Below are positions 35,166 through 43,615 of a stretch of DNA of 64,000 bases, piece after piece. Every line of letters starts with the position of its first letter. The first letter of the stretch is position 1. The translations under genes and the position numbers were made by a program. The notes beneath the pieces are model-generated. The model did not search any database. It saw only the letters and a list, made by a program, of their open reading frames with translations, and had not been told where the DNA came from. The stretch comes from JAPPFW01 sp965200835 (GTDB lineage Bacteria > Actinomycetota > Acidimicrobiia > Spongiisociales > Spongiisociaceae), in the NCBI GenBank assembly GCA_965200835.1, contig OZ241390.1, forward strand, positions 248,001 through 312,000. The letters are read 5' to 3'.

Positions 35166-36754
35166 CTGCTCTGTAGCGCTCTATACAAGCGCCAGCCGCG
35201 GAGCGCGGCCTTCAACCGGGATGGCCGGTCGGACCCGCGACGACCATGTCCCAGGTCACCGAGGAGGGTCATAGCCGCATTCTTGCCGGGCACGCCCGAC
35301 AATCCCCCGCCCGGGAAGGTGCCGGCTCCGGACAGGTAAAGCCACGGCAGATCGGTACGGTATCCGAGCCCGGTGGCCGGACGGCGCGAGAACACCTGGT
35401 CCAGGGTCATGTCGACCTGATTGGGGTTGCCGAAGGCCGCACCGATACGTCGCTCCCAGGCCGGCGGCCCGGTGATTCTCATGTCAACTATCCGATCCCT
35501 CGGATCGTCCCCGGCCACGGTGGCGAACGTGTCGAGCAGCCCCTCGGCGGTCGCCATCAGCCTGGCGTCCGTCCAATCCCCGTCCCGGAGGCGGGCCGGC
35601 ACGAAGGAGGAGATCCACGCCGTTCCCCCGCCCGGCGGAGCGGCAGTGGGGTCGAGCGCCGAAGGGGATGCCCACAACAGTGCAGGTTCGGACGGGCAGA
35701 GACCGGCCACGATCTCGCCATATGAATCGGCTATCGCGCCCGGCCGGGACTGGAGCAGCCAGACCGCTTCCGCAGAGCCGAAGTCTCCGACTGTGGCGGG
35801 GGCCGACAGTGCCAGATCCACCTTGAACTCGGCAACATTCAGCGACCCGCTGACCATCTCTCGACCTGCAGCCTGCAGGACGGGTGAAGTTCGGGTGAGG
35901 AGACGGCTGGTGCGCCCAAGGTCGAGGGTGGAGATGACCAGATCGAAGCGGCGTCGCTCGCCCGACGAGGCGCGAACGGTGACACCAGGTCCGGTCCCGT
36001 CGATGGCGACAACTGCCTCACCGGTGAGGAGGGTTCCGCCCGCCGCTTCGAGACAGGCCACCAGCGAGTGGATCAAGCGCTCAGAGCCGCCTGCCGGACG
36101 TCCCGGACCGTGACCGTGGGACCCGGCCAGCAGTAACCCGAACAGTCCGGTGCCGGGAAGCCAGGGCGGGAGCTGGGTGAGGGATCCGTACATGGTGAGC
36201 GCACCTGCCAGATGGGGATCGGTGACCTGGGATCCGACCATCTTCTCCGACGAGGTAAGGATGAGCTGCATCGGATCGATCCCTCCGATAGGACCCAGCC
36301 GGGCGATCTCGGCCAGGGACGGACCTTCCGCGAGCCCGTCGAGGGTCGCCAGGAGGTTCGAGCCGACACGCGCCAGCGTCTCGTAACCGGCCAGATCGTC
36401 CGGTGACAGATTCGAAAAGCCCTCCAGAGTGGTAGGGAGCTCCCGGTGGAACAGCAGCCGGGTCCCGTCGCCGTAGGCGGCCCCGGCGGTCACGTCACGG
36501 AACAGGTATTCGAGCCCGAACTGGTCCAGTCCCAGATCTTCGGCCACCGCCAGAATCGGACCGTGGTCGATGGCGCCCCTCTCCAGGCGGTGGCCCGACG
36601 GGAGATGCTCGGTCCACACACATCCTCCAGCACTGGGGTTCGCTTCGAAGACCGTGACTTCCAGACCGGCTCGGGCGAGGTAGCAGGCGCACACCAGTCC
36701 GTTGTGACCGCCACCGACCACCGCCACGGTCTTGCCAGGGACCCCTCCGGTCAT
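35162..36754 (-). CDS. CrtI/phytoene-desaturase-like FAD oxidoreductase
   Basis: 530 residues from the ATG at 36754, which overlaps the previous stop as ATGA; a start at 36889 would add a non-family, Arg-rich leader. N-terminal dinucleotide fold VAVVGGGHNGLVCACYLARAG (residues about 9-29), then EANPSAGGCVWTE and the C-terminal FAD motif LSGAGTFPGGGLSGVPGKNAA. This COG1233 family includes carotenoid desaturases and retinol-saturase-like enzymes, but there are no isoprenoid genes here. The protein likely desaturates or oxidises an intermediate of the operon's pathway. Coupled to the methyltransferase by another ATGA. Confidence 0.8.
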   Translation of the reverse strand: MTGGVPGKTVAVVGGGHNGLVCACYLARAGLEVTVFEANPSAGGCVWTEHLPSGHRLERGAIDHGPILAVAEDLGLDQFGLEYLFRDVTAGAAYGDGTRLLFHRELPTTLEGFSNLSPDDLAGYETLARVGSNLLATLDGLAEGPSLAEIARLGPIGGIDPMQLILTSSEKMVGSQVTDPHLAGALTMYGSLTQLPPWLPGTGLFGLLLAGSHGHGPGRPAGGSERLIHSLVACLEAAGGTLLTGEAVVAIDGTGPGVTVRASSGERRRFDLVISTLDLGRTSRLLTRTSPVLQAAGREMVSGSLNVAEFKVDLALSAPATVGDFGSAEAVWLLQSRPGAIADSYGEIVAGLCPSEPALLWASPSALDPTAAPPGGGTAWISSFVPARLRDGDWTDARLMATAEGLLDTFATVAGDDPRDRIVDMRITGPPAWERRIGAAFGNPNQVDMTLDQVFSRRPATGLGYRTDLPWLYLSGAGTFPGGGLSGVPGKNAAMTLLGDLGHGRRGSDRPSRLKAALRGWRLYRALQSR

Positions 36755-38133
36755 AGGAAGGAGTGCACCCCGGCCAGCCCTGCCAGACCGGCGACCTGGC
36801 GGGCCAGGATCCGGCCGCGATCGATCTGGCCGATTTCGTCGATAGTGGTCGGCCGGCCCTCGGCCAGCAACCGGCGCCCGTCCACCCACACGTTGCTCAC
36901 CGACCGCGGCCCGGCACAGTAGACCACCTGCTGGTAAGGGTCATGGATGGCTGCCAGCTCGACCGTCGGGTCCAAGAGCACCATGTCGGCTCGTTTGCCT
37001 GCTTCCAGGCTGCCGATCAGGTCTCCCATACCCAGCGCCCGTGCCCCTCCCATGGTGGCCATCTCCAGGACATCCCGGGCGGAGATCACGGCCGGATCCA
37101 GGTGGTGTAGCTTTTGGAGTAGGGCGGCCAGCTTGATTGCCTCGAACATGTTCTGGGAGTCATTGGAGGCCGCCCCGTCGGTGCCGATCCCAATCGGGAG
37201 ACCGGCCGCCGCCAGGCGAGCCACCGGGCATACCCCGGATCCGAGAATCATGTTGGCGACCGGATTGTGAGCCACCGACACCCGGTGGGAGGCCAGCAGA
37301 TCGATGTCCTGCTGGGTGACCCAGATTACGTGCGCGGCCAGCATCGGGGTCCGGAAAAAGCCCAGCGCAGCGGCCTGGGCCACCGGGCGCCGCCCCCAAC
37401 GAAGGACGGCATCGACTACTTCCTCCCGAACCTCGGAGAGATGAGTATGAACGGCCCAGCCGTTGCGATCGCAGGCCTCGGCGCCCGCCTCCAGCAGCCG
37501 ATCGGACTGGCCCAGCAAGGTTCCGATCCCGTATCTGAAATCAACTAGATCCGACTCGGAGGCGGCTCTCGCCAGGCGGTGATGCTCCTCGAGAACCTCC
37601 TCCACCCCCATAGCAGGCGCCGAGCTGGTCTGGCCCAAGGCATCCTCGGCCCCGAAGCTGGCGGCCCCGCGCAGTCCTACCCGGCCCAGACCTTCCACCA
37701 CTCCCAGGGTGGCGAAGCTGCCGGAGTTGGAGTGGACGAACATATCGTTCACGTAGGTGATGCCGCTGCGGATCATCTCAATGGCCTTGAGCCGGGTACC
37801 CTCGAAGGCCATCTCGTGGGTGAGGTTCTGCGAGACGGGGGTGACGATGTCCCGGCCCCATTCGTACAGGGTCTTCTCCGAGCCCATCCCGGGAACCAGT
37901 GCTTCCGACAGGTGAGTGTGCAGGTTGACCAGACCGGGCATCACGATCCCGTGGCCGTCACCCACCACCGATGCGGACGGGTAGCGCCGGCGAAGCTCCC
38001 GATACGGACCGACCTCGCCGATCTGCCCATCCGAGATGCGAACTGCGCCGTCCTCCAGCGCGCCGACCGGGCCCATGGTCAGGACCCAGGCACCCCTTAC
38101 CACCACCCCCTCCTGCGGTGGCAGGGACGGCAT
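36751..38133 (-). CDS. ATZ/TRZ-type amidohydrolase (N-heterocycle deaminase-like)
   Basis: 460 residues. Metal site NLHTHLSE (H72, H74), WAVHTHLSEVREE, MLAAHVIWV and GIGTDGAASNDSQNMFEAIKLA; C-terminal beta sandwich ends VYCAGPRSVSNVWVDG. It is the closest local relative of the hydrolase at 26635. It shares a base with the aminotransferase (TAATG) and overlaps the FAD gene (ATGA), so the three are made together. Family members hydrolyse C-N bonds of purines, pterins or triazines. Its pairing with an aminotransferase and an aldolase-like protein suggests the product is processed further. Confidence 0.85.
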   Translation of the reverse strand: MPSLPPQEGVVVRGAWVLTMGPVGALEDGAVRISDGQIGEVGPYRELRRRYPSASVVGDGHGIVMPGLVNLHTHLSEALVPGMGSEKTLYEWGRDIVTPVSQNLTHEMAFEGTRLKAIEMIRSGITYVNDMFVHSNSGSFATLGVVEGLGRVGLRGAASFGAEDALGQTSSAPAMGVEEVLEEHHRLARAASESDLVDFRYGIGTLLGQSDRLLEAGAEACDRNGWAVHTHLSEVREEVVDAVLRWGRRPVAQAAALGFFRTPMLAAHVIWVTQQDIDLLASHRVSVAHNPVANMILGSGVCPVARLAAAGLPIGIGTDGAASNDSQNMFEAIKLAALLQKLHHLDPAVISARDVLEMATMGGARALGMGDLIGSLEAGKRADMVLLDPTVELAAIHDPYQQVVYCAGPRSVSNVWVDGRRLLAEGRPTTIDEIGQIDRGRILARQVAGLAGLAGVHSFL

Positions 38134-39395
38134 TACGAACCGGTCAGAGCTGCCAGCGAGGCGGCCAGCACCTCGATGAACCGGTCTATCTCAGATCGCT
38201 CGATCACCAGCGGGGGCGCCACCCGCACCGTGCCGGCCGAGTTGAGCATCGATCCGACCACCACGCCTCTCCTGGCCATCTCCTCCACCAGCGGCTGGGC
38301 AAGCTGCGGTGGGTCGACATCGAAGGCATACCACAACCCGATGCCCCTGATTCCTACCAGCGTGCCCGGACGAGCTTGCTGCACCGAGCGGAGACCGTTC
38401 CTCAGATGCCTGGCCAGCTCGCTCGCCCGCTCGACCAGACCCTCCTCGCTGATCACATCGAAGGCCGCGATAGCCGCCGAGCAGGAGACCGGATTGCCGC
38501 CGAAGGTAGTGAGGTGTGACAGCGGAGGATCGAGGAACGTCGAAAAGATCTCGGCAGTGGAGACGAAGGCCCCCAGCGGCAGGCCGCCCCCGAAGGCCTT
38601 GGCCATGGTGATCACGTCCGGGGTGACCTGCCAGTTCTGGCAGGCGAACCAGTGCCCGGCGCGCCCCATCGCCCCCTGCACCTCGTCGCAGATGAGCAGC
38701 GCGCCCCGGTCGGAGCACAGTTCACGGAGTCCGGGCAGGAAGCCGTCGGATGGGATCCGTACCCCTCCCTCGCCCTGGACCGGTTCGACGATCACGGCCG
38801 CTATGTCGCTATCGATGGCGTCCGCGGCCGCTTCTAGGTCGTCGAACGGGACGAAGCGGACCGGCTGGAGGAGCGGCTCGAACGGTTTGCGCCACTCCTC
38901 GCGCCAGGTGACGGACAGGGATCCGAACGTCCGGCCGTGGAAAGAACGCTCGAACGCCACGAAGCCCGGCCGGCCCGTGTACTTGCGGGCCAGCTTCAGG
39001 GCACCCTCGGTGGCTTCGGTCCCGGTGCTGGTCAGGAAGGCCACATCTAGATCACCCGGTGTGACCGATGCCAGGCGCCGGGCGATCTCGACCTGGGGCG
39101 GCAGGGTGAACCGCCCGTACACGTCCACATGGGCGAACCGATCGATCTGGCGCTTGACCGCCTCCACCACCTTCGGGTGGCAATGGCCCAGGTTCGACAC
39201 CGCGATCCCCGAGATCATGTCGAGCAACACCCGGCCCTCGGCGGTCTTCAGGTAGCAACCCGCGGCGTCCACGATCACCGATTCCTTGATGCCCGGCACC
39301 GTCTGGCAGAGATGGGCCACGAAGTCGGTCCGGTAGGCGTTGGCCTCGGCCCCCGACATGGCCGGACTCCGGTCAAGCTGCTTGGGGTGGATCAT
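38133..39395 (-). CDS. Class III aminotransferase
   Basis: 420 residues from the ATG at 39395, coupled by ATGA to the preceding aldolase-like gene; the longer frame to 39461 overlaps that gene. PLP Lys is K266 in ITMAKAFGGGLPLGAF, the PLP ring Asp is D237 in LICDEVQGAMGRAGHW, and the G-T-x loop is TSTGTEATEGALKLAR (about 122-137). This subgroup transfers amino groups from omega-amino acids (GABA, beta-alanine, ornithine type) to 2-oxo acids. In the operon it could handle a beta- or gamma-amino acid made by ring opening. Substrate not decided. Confidence 0.87.
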   Translation of the reverse strand: MIHPKQLDRSPAMSGAEANAYRTDFVAHLCQTVPGIKESVIVDAAGCYLKTAEGRVLLDMISGIAVSNLGHCHPKVVEAVKRQIDRFAHVDVYGRFTLPPQVEIARRLASVTPGDLDVAFLTSTGTEATEGALKLARKYTGRPGFVAFERSFHGRTFGSLSVTWREEWRKPFEPLLQPVRFVPFDDLEAAADAIDSDIAAVIVEPVQGEGGVRIPSDGFLPGLRELCSDRGALLICDEVQGAMGRAGHWFACQNWQVTPDVITMAKAFGGGLPLGAFVSTAEIFSTFLDPPLSHLTTFGGNPVSCSAAIAAFDVISEEGLVERASELARHLRNGLRSVQQARPGTLVGIRGIGLWYAFDVDPPQLAQPLVEEMARRGVVVGSMLNSAGTVRVAPPLVIERSEIDRFIEVLAASLAALTGS

Positions 39396-40111
39396 GATCC
39401 CTCCTCCAACTTTGGTATGGGCACCCGGGAAGAACCGGGTCCGAACGAGCGGAGCATCCACTGCTTGGCCCGTACGAGCTCCGCGTGCGAGTCACCCAGC
39501 CGCGCGGCCCATCGCTCCGCGGAGATTCCTCTACTTTCGATGCCGGCGGTACGGGCCTCCACGACCACCCTGGCCCGCTCCTCCAGGAACCACAGCCGGG
39601 TTGCGGCTTCCAGGAGGTCGGCACCCACCGAGAGGCATCCGTTGGCTCGCAACAGCACGCTCATGCCTTCACCGAGGGTCCTCGCCACCGCCGTACCTGC
39701 TTCCTGCGACTTGATCAGTTCGATCTCGGGATGGACCCGGATCGCCCTACCACCGGCCATTCCACCCAGGCCATGCATCAGGGGGAGCGGGTCGATCCCG
39801 ACCCCCCAGGTCACGGTGGCAGGGGGGTGCCCGCGGCAGATGGCCGACACGTCGGACCGGGCCCGATAGATCGCCTCATGCATCGGTGTCTCTAGAGGAA
39901 GCTCGCGAAGGGGACCGCTGACCGCCACACCTGCTTCCACCAGGATCACATCATCGGCGGTGGCCTTCAAGAGAGGCCGGGTGCTGGTGATCAAGAAGCC
40001 GGAGGGAGTCCGGGCCGAGACATGCCCGAATGACTCCACCAAGCCGGCGGCTGCCAGCAGGCGGGCAGTGGAAGCAACCTCTTGTCGCAAGGCGATGGCC
40101 GCCGGCGTCAT
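39392..40111 (-). CDS. Class II aldolase/adducin-fold protein with altered metal site
   Basis: 239 residues. Fold marks are SFGHVSARTPSGFLITS, ETPMHEAIYRARSDVSAI and the C-terminal LLEAATRLWFLEERARV. In canonical metal-dependent aldolases three His hold the zinc: HxH after the AIY helix and the His of LLRNHG. Here these read CRGHPP and LLRANG, so the first is Arg and the third Asn; only the middle His and the Glu of ETPMHE remain. It may act as a decarboxylase, dehydratase or a non-metal enzyme. Coupled by ATGA on both sides. Confidence 0.75.
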   Translation of the reverse strand: MTPAAIALRQEVASTARLLAAAGLVESFGHVSARTPSGFLITSTRPLLKATADDVILVEAGVAVSGPLRELPLETPMHEAIYRARSDVSAICRGHPPATVTWGVGIDPLPLMHGLGGMAGGRAIRVHPEIELIKSQEAGTAVARTLGEGMSVLLRANGCLSVGADLLEAATRLWFLEERARVVVEARTAGIESRGISAERWAARLGDSHAELVRAKQWMLRSFGPGSSRVPIPKLEEGS

Positions 40112-41169
40112 ACCTGGTCGAGCCAGTCCACCAGGTAGGTGAGACTCTCGGGGAGTCCCAGTGGGGTGTCGTTGCCATCCCCGCGCGCATAGATCGCCCG
40201 GACGGCGCCAGGAGTGGCCTTCCGTCCCTCGGCTTGGAGGCGCACGGCCAACCGGTCCCGAGCCTCCTCGAGCTGATCCTGGTCGGGCATGATCGTGACC
40301 AGGCCGGGAGCCTTCTCAAGGACACCAACGAGCCGCACGGATCCGTCGACTCCGCTCCGGGACATCGGGATTCCTTCCGCGCGCCGGAGCGAGCGGTCGG
40401 CCAGGAAGCTGCGATGGGTCAGGCGGGGGGACACCCAACCACCGATGGCGGCATAGGAAGGCGCCAGCCGGGTGAGGGACCTCCTGACTATGTCCGCCAG
40501 ATAGTTGTGGGTTTCGGCATACGCCTGGCGTTCCGCCGGTCCCCAGCGCCAGCGGCCGTTCGCCAGCTGAACGGCCGTGCAGTCCGCTCGCTCGGGGGAC
40601 ACCGACGTGCCCCGTGCCTCGAACAGGCCCGGGTCGTCGTACGAGGTAGCCGGACTCGGCTTCCCGCGCCAGTAGTAGATGGACTGATACGGCACCATGG
40701 CGAGCGGCTCCGACAACACGAATCGGTCCAGGTAGGTATCCCCCTTCCGCAGGGAGCCATCATGCAGAAGGTCGGGATCCTCACCCTCGTCGAGGTAATC
40801 CGCCAGCGCCGCCGGGGCGGTCGACGGCCCTTCAGGTTCCCAACCGGCTGCCAGCAAGGCGCCGTTGATGGCTCGATGTTCGCGGCTGGTGGAATATGGC
40901 TTGAACTTGGTGCATGGGATGAGCAAGGCAACCCGGCGGGTTCCCTCAGGAGTGTCCAGTGGCTCCCATCGATGCTCGATGAACTCGTGGAAGGCAGTCA
41001 CGTCGGGATGGCTCATCGCGTCCCAATTAGCTTGGGGTGAGTAGAAGCGCAGGGTCGGGTCCAGCCGGAAGGGCAACCGGATCTTGCGGGCCGACTCATC
41101 CCAGCGCTCAGCCAGGGGATCCGGATCCGCCGGAGGTTTCATGGCTCCGTTCGCAGGTTGGTCACTCAT
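40108..41169 (-). CDS. Uncharacterised protein, faint resemblance to DUF5591 (archaeosine-synthase-associated) domain
   Basis: 353 residues. I do not recognise it with confidence. The central part has RRVALLIPCTKFKPYSTSRE followed by HRAINGALL, close to the PCS-x-KPYS-x-S-x-SH motif of the DUF5591 domain found in archaeosine synthase and related tRNA-modification proteins, and later FVLSEPLAMVPYQ with ATSYDDPG, also in that order in the family. No TGT catalytic domain is present. The N-terminal 50 residues are Pro/Asp-rich. It overlaps the DUF1989 gene by eight bases and the aldolase gene by ATGA, so it belongs to the operon and may act on a small molecule. Confidence 0.45.
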   Translation of the reverse strand: MSDQPANGAMKPPADPDPLAERWDESARKIRLPFRLDPTLRFYSPQANWDAMSHPDVTAFHEFIEHRWEPLDTPEGTRRVALLIPCTKFKPYSTSREHRAINGALLAAGWEPEGPSTAPAALADYLDEGEDPDLLHDGSLRKGDTYLDRFVLSEPLAMVPYQSIYYWRGKPSPATSYDDPGLFEARGTSVSPERADCTAVQLANGRWRWGPAERQAYAETHNYLADIVRRSLTRLAPSYAAIGGWVSPRLTHRSFLADRSLRRAEGIPMSRSGVDGSVRLVGVLEKAPGLVTIMPDQDQLEEARDRLAVRLQAEGRKATPGAVRAIYARGDGNDTPLGLPESLTYLVDWLDQV

Positions 41170-41764
41170 CCCGGACCCTCATCAGCATGGGAGTCGGGTT
41201 GAAGTCGTTGCAGGGCGTCAGGTCCTGCGGGCAGGCTGACAGCAAGACCACCAGATCCTCATGAGCCAGCAGGCTGATAGTGGCGCCTGCCTGGTGGGCC
41301 GCCGGGTCGGTAACCACCGCTCCCTCATCGGTCACCCGGTTGTGCATGAACACGTTCCAAGCCGTCTCGCCGTGCAGTTCCAGATCCTCCCCGAGCAGGT
41401 CCCTGGCCTGTTCCAGGTTGGCCAGGCAGTGGGGATGATCGTCCAGGTCGTAGTCCCGCTTGAACCGCTCATGGTCGCAGCAAGGGACGATGAGATCGTG
41501 CTTCTCCACATCGTCGCGCAGGATCGTGAACACCGGATTGCGCCGGTTGGAGAACACCTGCGATCCGGTCTGCAGCAGGACCGAGGCATTGCAGGAAACG
41601 GTATGGGTGGGCGACAGGTACTCCGAAGGATCTTGCCGGAACCAGGCGATTAGATCACCTACCTGGTGTCCCTCCACATCTACGACATCGAGTATCTGGC
41701 CAGCCTGCATATACACTCCCCGGCCCTCCCGGGCGGGAACCATGACTTCGGCTACGTTGCTCAT
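41162..41764 (-). CDS. DUF1989 / urea carboxylase-associated family protein
   Basis: 200 residues. Family pattern: AGQILDVVDVEGHQVGDLIAW, SPTHT, FSNRRNPVFTILRDDVEKHDLIVPCCDHERF, and C-terminal DLVVLLSACPQDLTPCNDFNPTPMLMRV. DUF1989 proteins, beta-barrel metal-binding members of the group found next to urea carboxylase, are often seen in guanidine, amide and amino-acid gene sets. The conserved Cys/His (CC-DHERF and CPQDLTPCND) are probable metal ligands. It lies 69 bases after the enamidase-like gene and overlaps the next gene. Function within the pathway unknown. Confidence 0.88.
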   Translation of the reverse strand: MSNVAEVMVPAREGRGVYMQAGQILDVVDVEGHQVGDLIAWFRQDPSEYLSPTHTVSCNASVLLQTGSQVFSNRRNPVFTILRDDVEKHDLIVPCCDHERFKRDYDLDDHPHCLANLEQARDLLGEDLELHGETAWNVFMHNRVTDEGAVVTDPAAHQAGATISLLAHEDLVVLLSACPQDLTPCNDFNPTPMLMRVRDE

Positions 41765-41833
41765 CTTCGCCGTCCTTCGATTGCTGACATCTGTATCCCG
41801 TGATCCGGCACCCTCCTGGTCGGACAGGTACCG

Positions 41834-43030
41834 CTATACATGGGCTGATCCGGGAAGTTCACCGACCTCGGGCGTGACGGTCACCTGGCGGGCGGCGGCC
41901 GGCGTGTTACGGCTCCGGAGAGCCCTGATACGCCCGTCGATCAATACTGCACTGATGCCTGGAATGTCACCCCTCGCCAGCGCCCCCAGAGCATCGCCGC
42001 CATAGGATCCCCAGGGAGCATCAGCAATGACCAGATCAGCCGGGCGACCCACCTCCACTTTGCCCGCCTCCAGCTCATAGACATCGGCGGTGACGCCCGA
42101 CGCCCATGCCCACACAGTGGCCGGATCAGCACTAGTCAGGGATGACAGCTCAGCCATGGTTTTCACCACGCCCAACGGCATTACCCCAGTGCCGGTGGGG
42201 GTGTCGGATCCGATGATCACCCGGTGCCCGGCGCCGGACTCCAGGGCCATCTCGACGATACTGATAGCACTGCGAAGGTTGCCAGCCTGCACGATCTGCA
42301 GAACGAGATCGGTGTTGCGCACTATCGCCTCCAGCCCCTCGTCATCCAGGGAAGACGGACCGCCGTTTATGTGGCCACATACGTCGGGTTTCAGGAGCAT
42401 CAGGTGCTCGGTGGTGATGGGTTTGGAGCCTGGTATGGAAGCCCCTCCCGAGTGGCACATCACCCGGATGCCTACCTCTTGGGCAGCCTTTACCTGAGGG
42501 AGCCCGTCGGCCGGATCCTCGTAACGTCCGAACCCGAACTTGGCCAGCCTCACTCCCTGATCGGCCAGGTAGCGAAAGTGTCGCGGTTCGAGGGTGGGTT
42601 CCAGCACCACCGCCCCACCATGCACCTTCATTCCGTTGGGCCGGTAGTTGCTCCACGAACGCTGGGCGAACACTGCCAGCGCCACCACCCCGTCCGCGTC
42701 ATGGGGACGTCCTGGCGCATGGATCTCGCCGGGAGAGATAGCTTTGGTGATCCCGCCGTGGACGTAGGAGCTCAGGAACCCGACCGTGTTCTGGCGCGGG
42801 GTGAAGTCTCCGATAACGACATGGCAGTGCGAGTCGATCAACCCGGGGCCGACGGTCGCTCCGTTGGCGTCGATGATCCGGTCCGCAGACCTACCCGCGG
42901 TGCCTGCGCCGACGGAAACTATCCGTCCATCCTCGATGAGTAGGGACCCGGCATCCCTGATGGGGCGGTCCAGATCACCCGTTACCAGAGTTCCGATGTT
43001 GACAACTGCGGTAAGGCGAGGTTCGATCAC
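41834..43030 (-). CDS. Enamidase-like amidohydrolase
   Basis: 398 residues from a GTG at 43030, three bases after the previous stop. Binuclear metal site GLIDSHCHVVIGD (H68, H70), the candidate carboxylated Lys in RLAKFGFGRYEDP, MCHSGGASIPGSKPI, GHINGGPSS, and SDTPTGTGVMPLGV near the C-terminal Asp. The SGGASIPGS and PTGTGVMPLGV segments are characteristic of enamidase, which in anaerobic nicotinate catabolism opens 1,4,5,6-tetrahydro-6-oxonicotinate to 2-formylglutarate and ammonia. This supports a partly reduced N-heterocycle as an operon intermediate. No 6-hydroxynicotinate reductase is present in the window. Confidence 0.8.
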   Translation of the reverse strand: MIEPRLTAVVNIGTLVTGDLDRPIRDAGSLLIEDGRIVSVGAGTAGRSADRIIDANGATVGPGLIDSHCHVVIGDFTPRQNTVGFLSSYVHGGITKAISPGEIHAPGRPHDADGVVALAVFAQRSWSNYRPNGMKVHGGAVVLEPTLEPRHFRYLADQGVRLAKFGFGRYEDPADGLPQVKAAQEVGIRVMCHSGGASIPGSKPITTEHLMLLKPDVCGHINGGPSSLDDEGLEAIVRNTDLVLQIVQAGNLRSAISIVEMALESGAGHRVIIGSDTPTGTGVMPLGVVKTMAELSSLTSADPATVWAWASGVTADVYELEAGKVEVGRPADLVIADAPWGSYGGDALGALARGDIPGISAVLIDGRIRALRSRNTPAAARQVTVTPEVGELPGSAHV

Positions 43031-43033
43031 CGG

Positions 43034-43615
43034 CTATCTCAGCCCGTCCTCGCCGACCACGTCGGCCGCGGCCAGACCTCCCAGCCGGGCATTGGGCCGG
43101 CCCCGGTTGGCCACCGCCACCGCCACCACCACCTCGTCGGGTCGGGGAGCGTCGCCCGGATGAAGCGTGACCGCGTCGTAGTGGTCCCGCACGTAGAGGG
43201 CGTCCTTGTGGGCGAGCGGAAGGGTCAAGGGAGTACCGGCGGCCGCCACGATGGTCGAGGAGGACATCCAGGCCACCCCTCCCCCGACCCGGCGGCGGAA
43301 GGGGTTGGCGAAGGCGGTGGATAGGAACATCACGACGTGCTCCTGGGATCCGGCCAGACCGGCGATCCCGCCCTTCCCGTAGCCGAGAACCGGCTCGCCG
43401 AGTGCTTCGACCGCCCTCGAGCCCAACTCGGCGCCCAGGCCTTCCGAGAACTCCACACCTTCCGAGAGATCATCGTGGTATTTCCCCGCGTAGGGGTTGC
43501 CGATCACCGCGGCCACTATCGCCCTGCGCAACGGTGGGTAGACCTCGAGACCTTCGCGGCTCCGCTCCTCCTCGATCTGGGTGATGAACTTGCGGATCGG
43601 AAACCCGAAGGTCAT
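43034..43615 (-). CDS. AA_synth (PF06684) family protein
   Basis: 193 residues. Family features: IRKFITQIEEERSREG at the N-terminus, PLRRAIVAAVIGNPYAGKY, LGYGKGGIAGLAGSQEHV and NRGRPNARLGG near the end. The Pfam family is named amino acid synthesis, but its reaction is not established; members often occur with amidohydrolases and amidases of cyclic amides. The start overlaps the isochorismatase stop (ATGA). A ring-opening or isomerase role in this operon is inference. Confidence 0.85.
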   Translation of the reverse strand: MTFGFPIRKFITQIEEERSREGLEVYPPLRRAIVAAVIGNPYAGKYHDDLSEGVEFSEGLGAELGSRAVEALGEPVLGYGKGGIAGLAGSQEHVVMFLSTAFANPFRRRVGGGVAWMSSSTIVAAAGTPLTLPLAHKDALYVRDHYDAVTLHPGDAPRPDEVVVAVAVANRGRPNARLGGLAAADVVGEDGLR

